Positions 63,240 to 64,000 of a stretch of 64,000 nt of DNA are shown here, in pieces. The translations under genes and the position numbers were made by a program. The notes under the pieces were generated by a model. That model made no database searches and was not told the origin of the DNA. It worked only from the letters and a program-made list of their open reading frames with translations. Each line of letters begins with the position of its first letter. The stretch's first letter is position 1. Source of the stretch: Ensifer sp. IC4062 (GTDB lineage Bacteria > Pseudomonadota > Alphaproteobacteria > Rhizobiales > Rhizobiaceae); the NCBI RefSeq assembly GCF_020193575.1, contig NZ_JADYVD010000002.1:1-64000 (forward strand), written 5' to 3'.

Positions 63240-64000
63240 TTATCCGTTGCTGGCGAGAACCGAGAGTTTGCGGACGTTGCTTGTGCCATCCTGGTCGAGC
63301 AGGCGCGTCGGGTAGTCACCGGTGAAATAATGATCGGTGAATTGCGGAGCTTGCGGGTCGCGCGGCGCACCACCGACGGCCCGGTAGAGCCCGTCGATCG
63401 ACAGGAACTCGAGCGAGTCCGCACCAATGAAGCGGCACATGGACGCGAGATCGGCATGCTGGTTGGCGAGCAACTTGTCGCGGTCCGGCGTATCGATGCC
63501 ATAGAAGTCCGGATGGAAGATCATCGGGCTTGCCACGCGGATATGGACTTCGCGTGCACCGGCATCGCGGATCATCTGCACGATCTTGACCGACGTCGTC
63601 CCGCGCACGATGGAATCGTCGACGAGGACCACGCGCTTGTCCTTGATCATGGCGCGGTTGGCCGAATGCTTCAGCTTGACGCCGAACGCCCGGATCTGCT
63701 GCGTCGGCTCGATGAAGGTACGTCCGACATAGTGGTTGCGGATGATGCCGTATTCGAAGGGAATGCCGCTCTGCTGTGCATAACCGAGCGCGGCCGGAGT
63801 GCCGCCGTCGGGCACAGGAACGACCACATCCGCCTCGACGGGCGATTCCTTGGCGAGATTGACGCCCATGTTCTTGCGCGCCACATAGACACTGCGACCG
63901 CCGACGACCGAATCTGGGCGGGCGAAGTAGACATATTCGAAGAGGCAGAGCCGTTCCGGCTGCGGTGCTTCCGGCTTGCGCGCATCGATCGAAATCGAGC
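63240..64000 (-). CDS. purF: Amidophosphoribosyltransferase (3' part, runs off window)
   Basis: The C-terminal 253 codons of PurF, which makes 5-phosphoribosylamine from PRPP and glutamine at the start of purine synthesis. The frame stays open to the window edge. Visible are LFEYVYFARPDSVVGGRSVY, PVPDGGTPAALGYAQQSGIPF, GRTFIEPTQQIR, the PRPP-binding loop RVVLVDDSIVRGTTS and SPMIFHPDFYGIDTPDRDKLLA. The N-terminal glutaminase domain with its catalytic cysteine lies beyond position 64000. The SDR gene follows. Confidence 0.95.
   Translation of the reverse strand, partial: SISIDARKPEAPQPERLCLFEYVYFARPDSVVGGRSVYVARKNMGVNLAKESPVEADVVVPVPDGGTPAALGYAQQSGIPFEYGIIRNHYVGRTFIEPTQQIRAFGVKLKHSANRAMIKDKRVVLVDDSIVRGTTSVKIVQMIRDAGAREVHIRVASPMIFHPDFYGIDTPDRDKLLANQHADLASMCRFIGADSLEFLSIDGLYRAVGGAPRDPQAPQFTDHYFTGDYPTRLLDQDGTSNVRKLSVLASNG

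Overview
The window is 64 kb of GC-rich (roughly 60% or more) chromosomal backbone from an alphaproteobacterium of the Rhizobiaceae, most likely Sinorhizobium/Ensifer. The supporting signs are a RopA/Omp2-type porin, the adjacent rkpK and lpsL nucleotide-sugar genes, BA14K and DUF3563 family proteins, several copies of the palindromic intergenic mosaic repeat typical of rhizobia (core CTACAGCG...CGCTGTAG and GCATGATT...AATCATGC), and candidate promoters of the GGAAC-N18/19-TT type used by RpoE2/EcfG. The species assignment is inferred; genus-level placement is moderately secure. About 57 protein genes are called. I see no tRNA, rRNA, CRISPR array, prophage or intact insertion sequence.

Layout. 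1-6 kb: a possible IS-derived scrap, a major porin with a strong terminator, an alpha/beta hydrolase, a BA14K-type envelope protein and a soluble lytic transglycosylase. 6-17 kb: housekeeping core: dapA-smpB, a NYN-domain protein, rpoZ, the single bifunctional rel, then acpS-lepB-rnc-era with overlapping start and stop codons. This core is interrupted at 11.3-13.3 kb by a metallo-beta-lactamase-fold gene and a Bfd-like ferredoxin gene flanked by a near-perfect direct repeat, which look acquired. 17-29 kb: GDPD lipoprotein/exported enzyme, a glutathionyl-hydroquinone-reductase-like GST, cfa, tex, a small exported protein, rkpK and lpsL, an ArsR/SRPBCC/VOC cluster with a palindromic operator, and an L,D-transpeptidase lipoprotein. 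29-38 kb: recO, a Tat-exported PhoX-like protein, a large DUF2339 membrane protein coupled to an HD hydrolase, a MOSC protein and an MFS transporter.

38-46 kb is an NAD and redox block. nadA-nadB-nadC lie behind a perfect 13-bp inverted repeat that overlaps the probable promoter. They are followed by sodC with an RpoE2-type promoter, and then by a convergent operon ygfZ - HD hydrolase - dual-specificity phosphatase - nadQ. nadQ encodes an NrtR/NadQ-like Nudix plus winged-helix regulator that is the obvious candidate to bind the palindrome. 46-49 kb holds small exported or unknown proteins, a Nudix hydrolase and a divergent HMCES/YedK-type protein.

49-55 kb: cysS, then three tandem paralogous GFA-family (CENP-V fold) zinc proteins translationally coupled to a prolyl iminopeptidase, then cimA and rarD. 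56-64 kb: a LOG-family protein, an Ig-like/LysM envelope protein, an Atm1-type ABC exporter, the phosphatidylethanolamine pair psd-pssA, an SDR enzyme and the 3' part of purF, which runs off the window.

The most noteworthy items are the coupled GFA triplet, the NAD regulon with its linked phosphatase/NadQ operon, four GGAAC-type stress-promoter candidates, the mosaic repeats lying just upstream of three start codons, and the atypical MBL/Bfd insertion.
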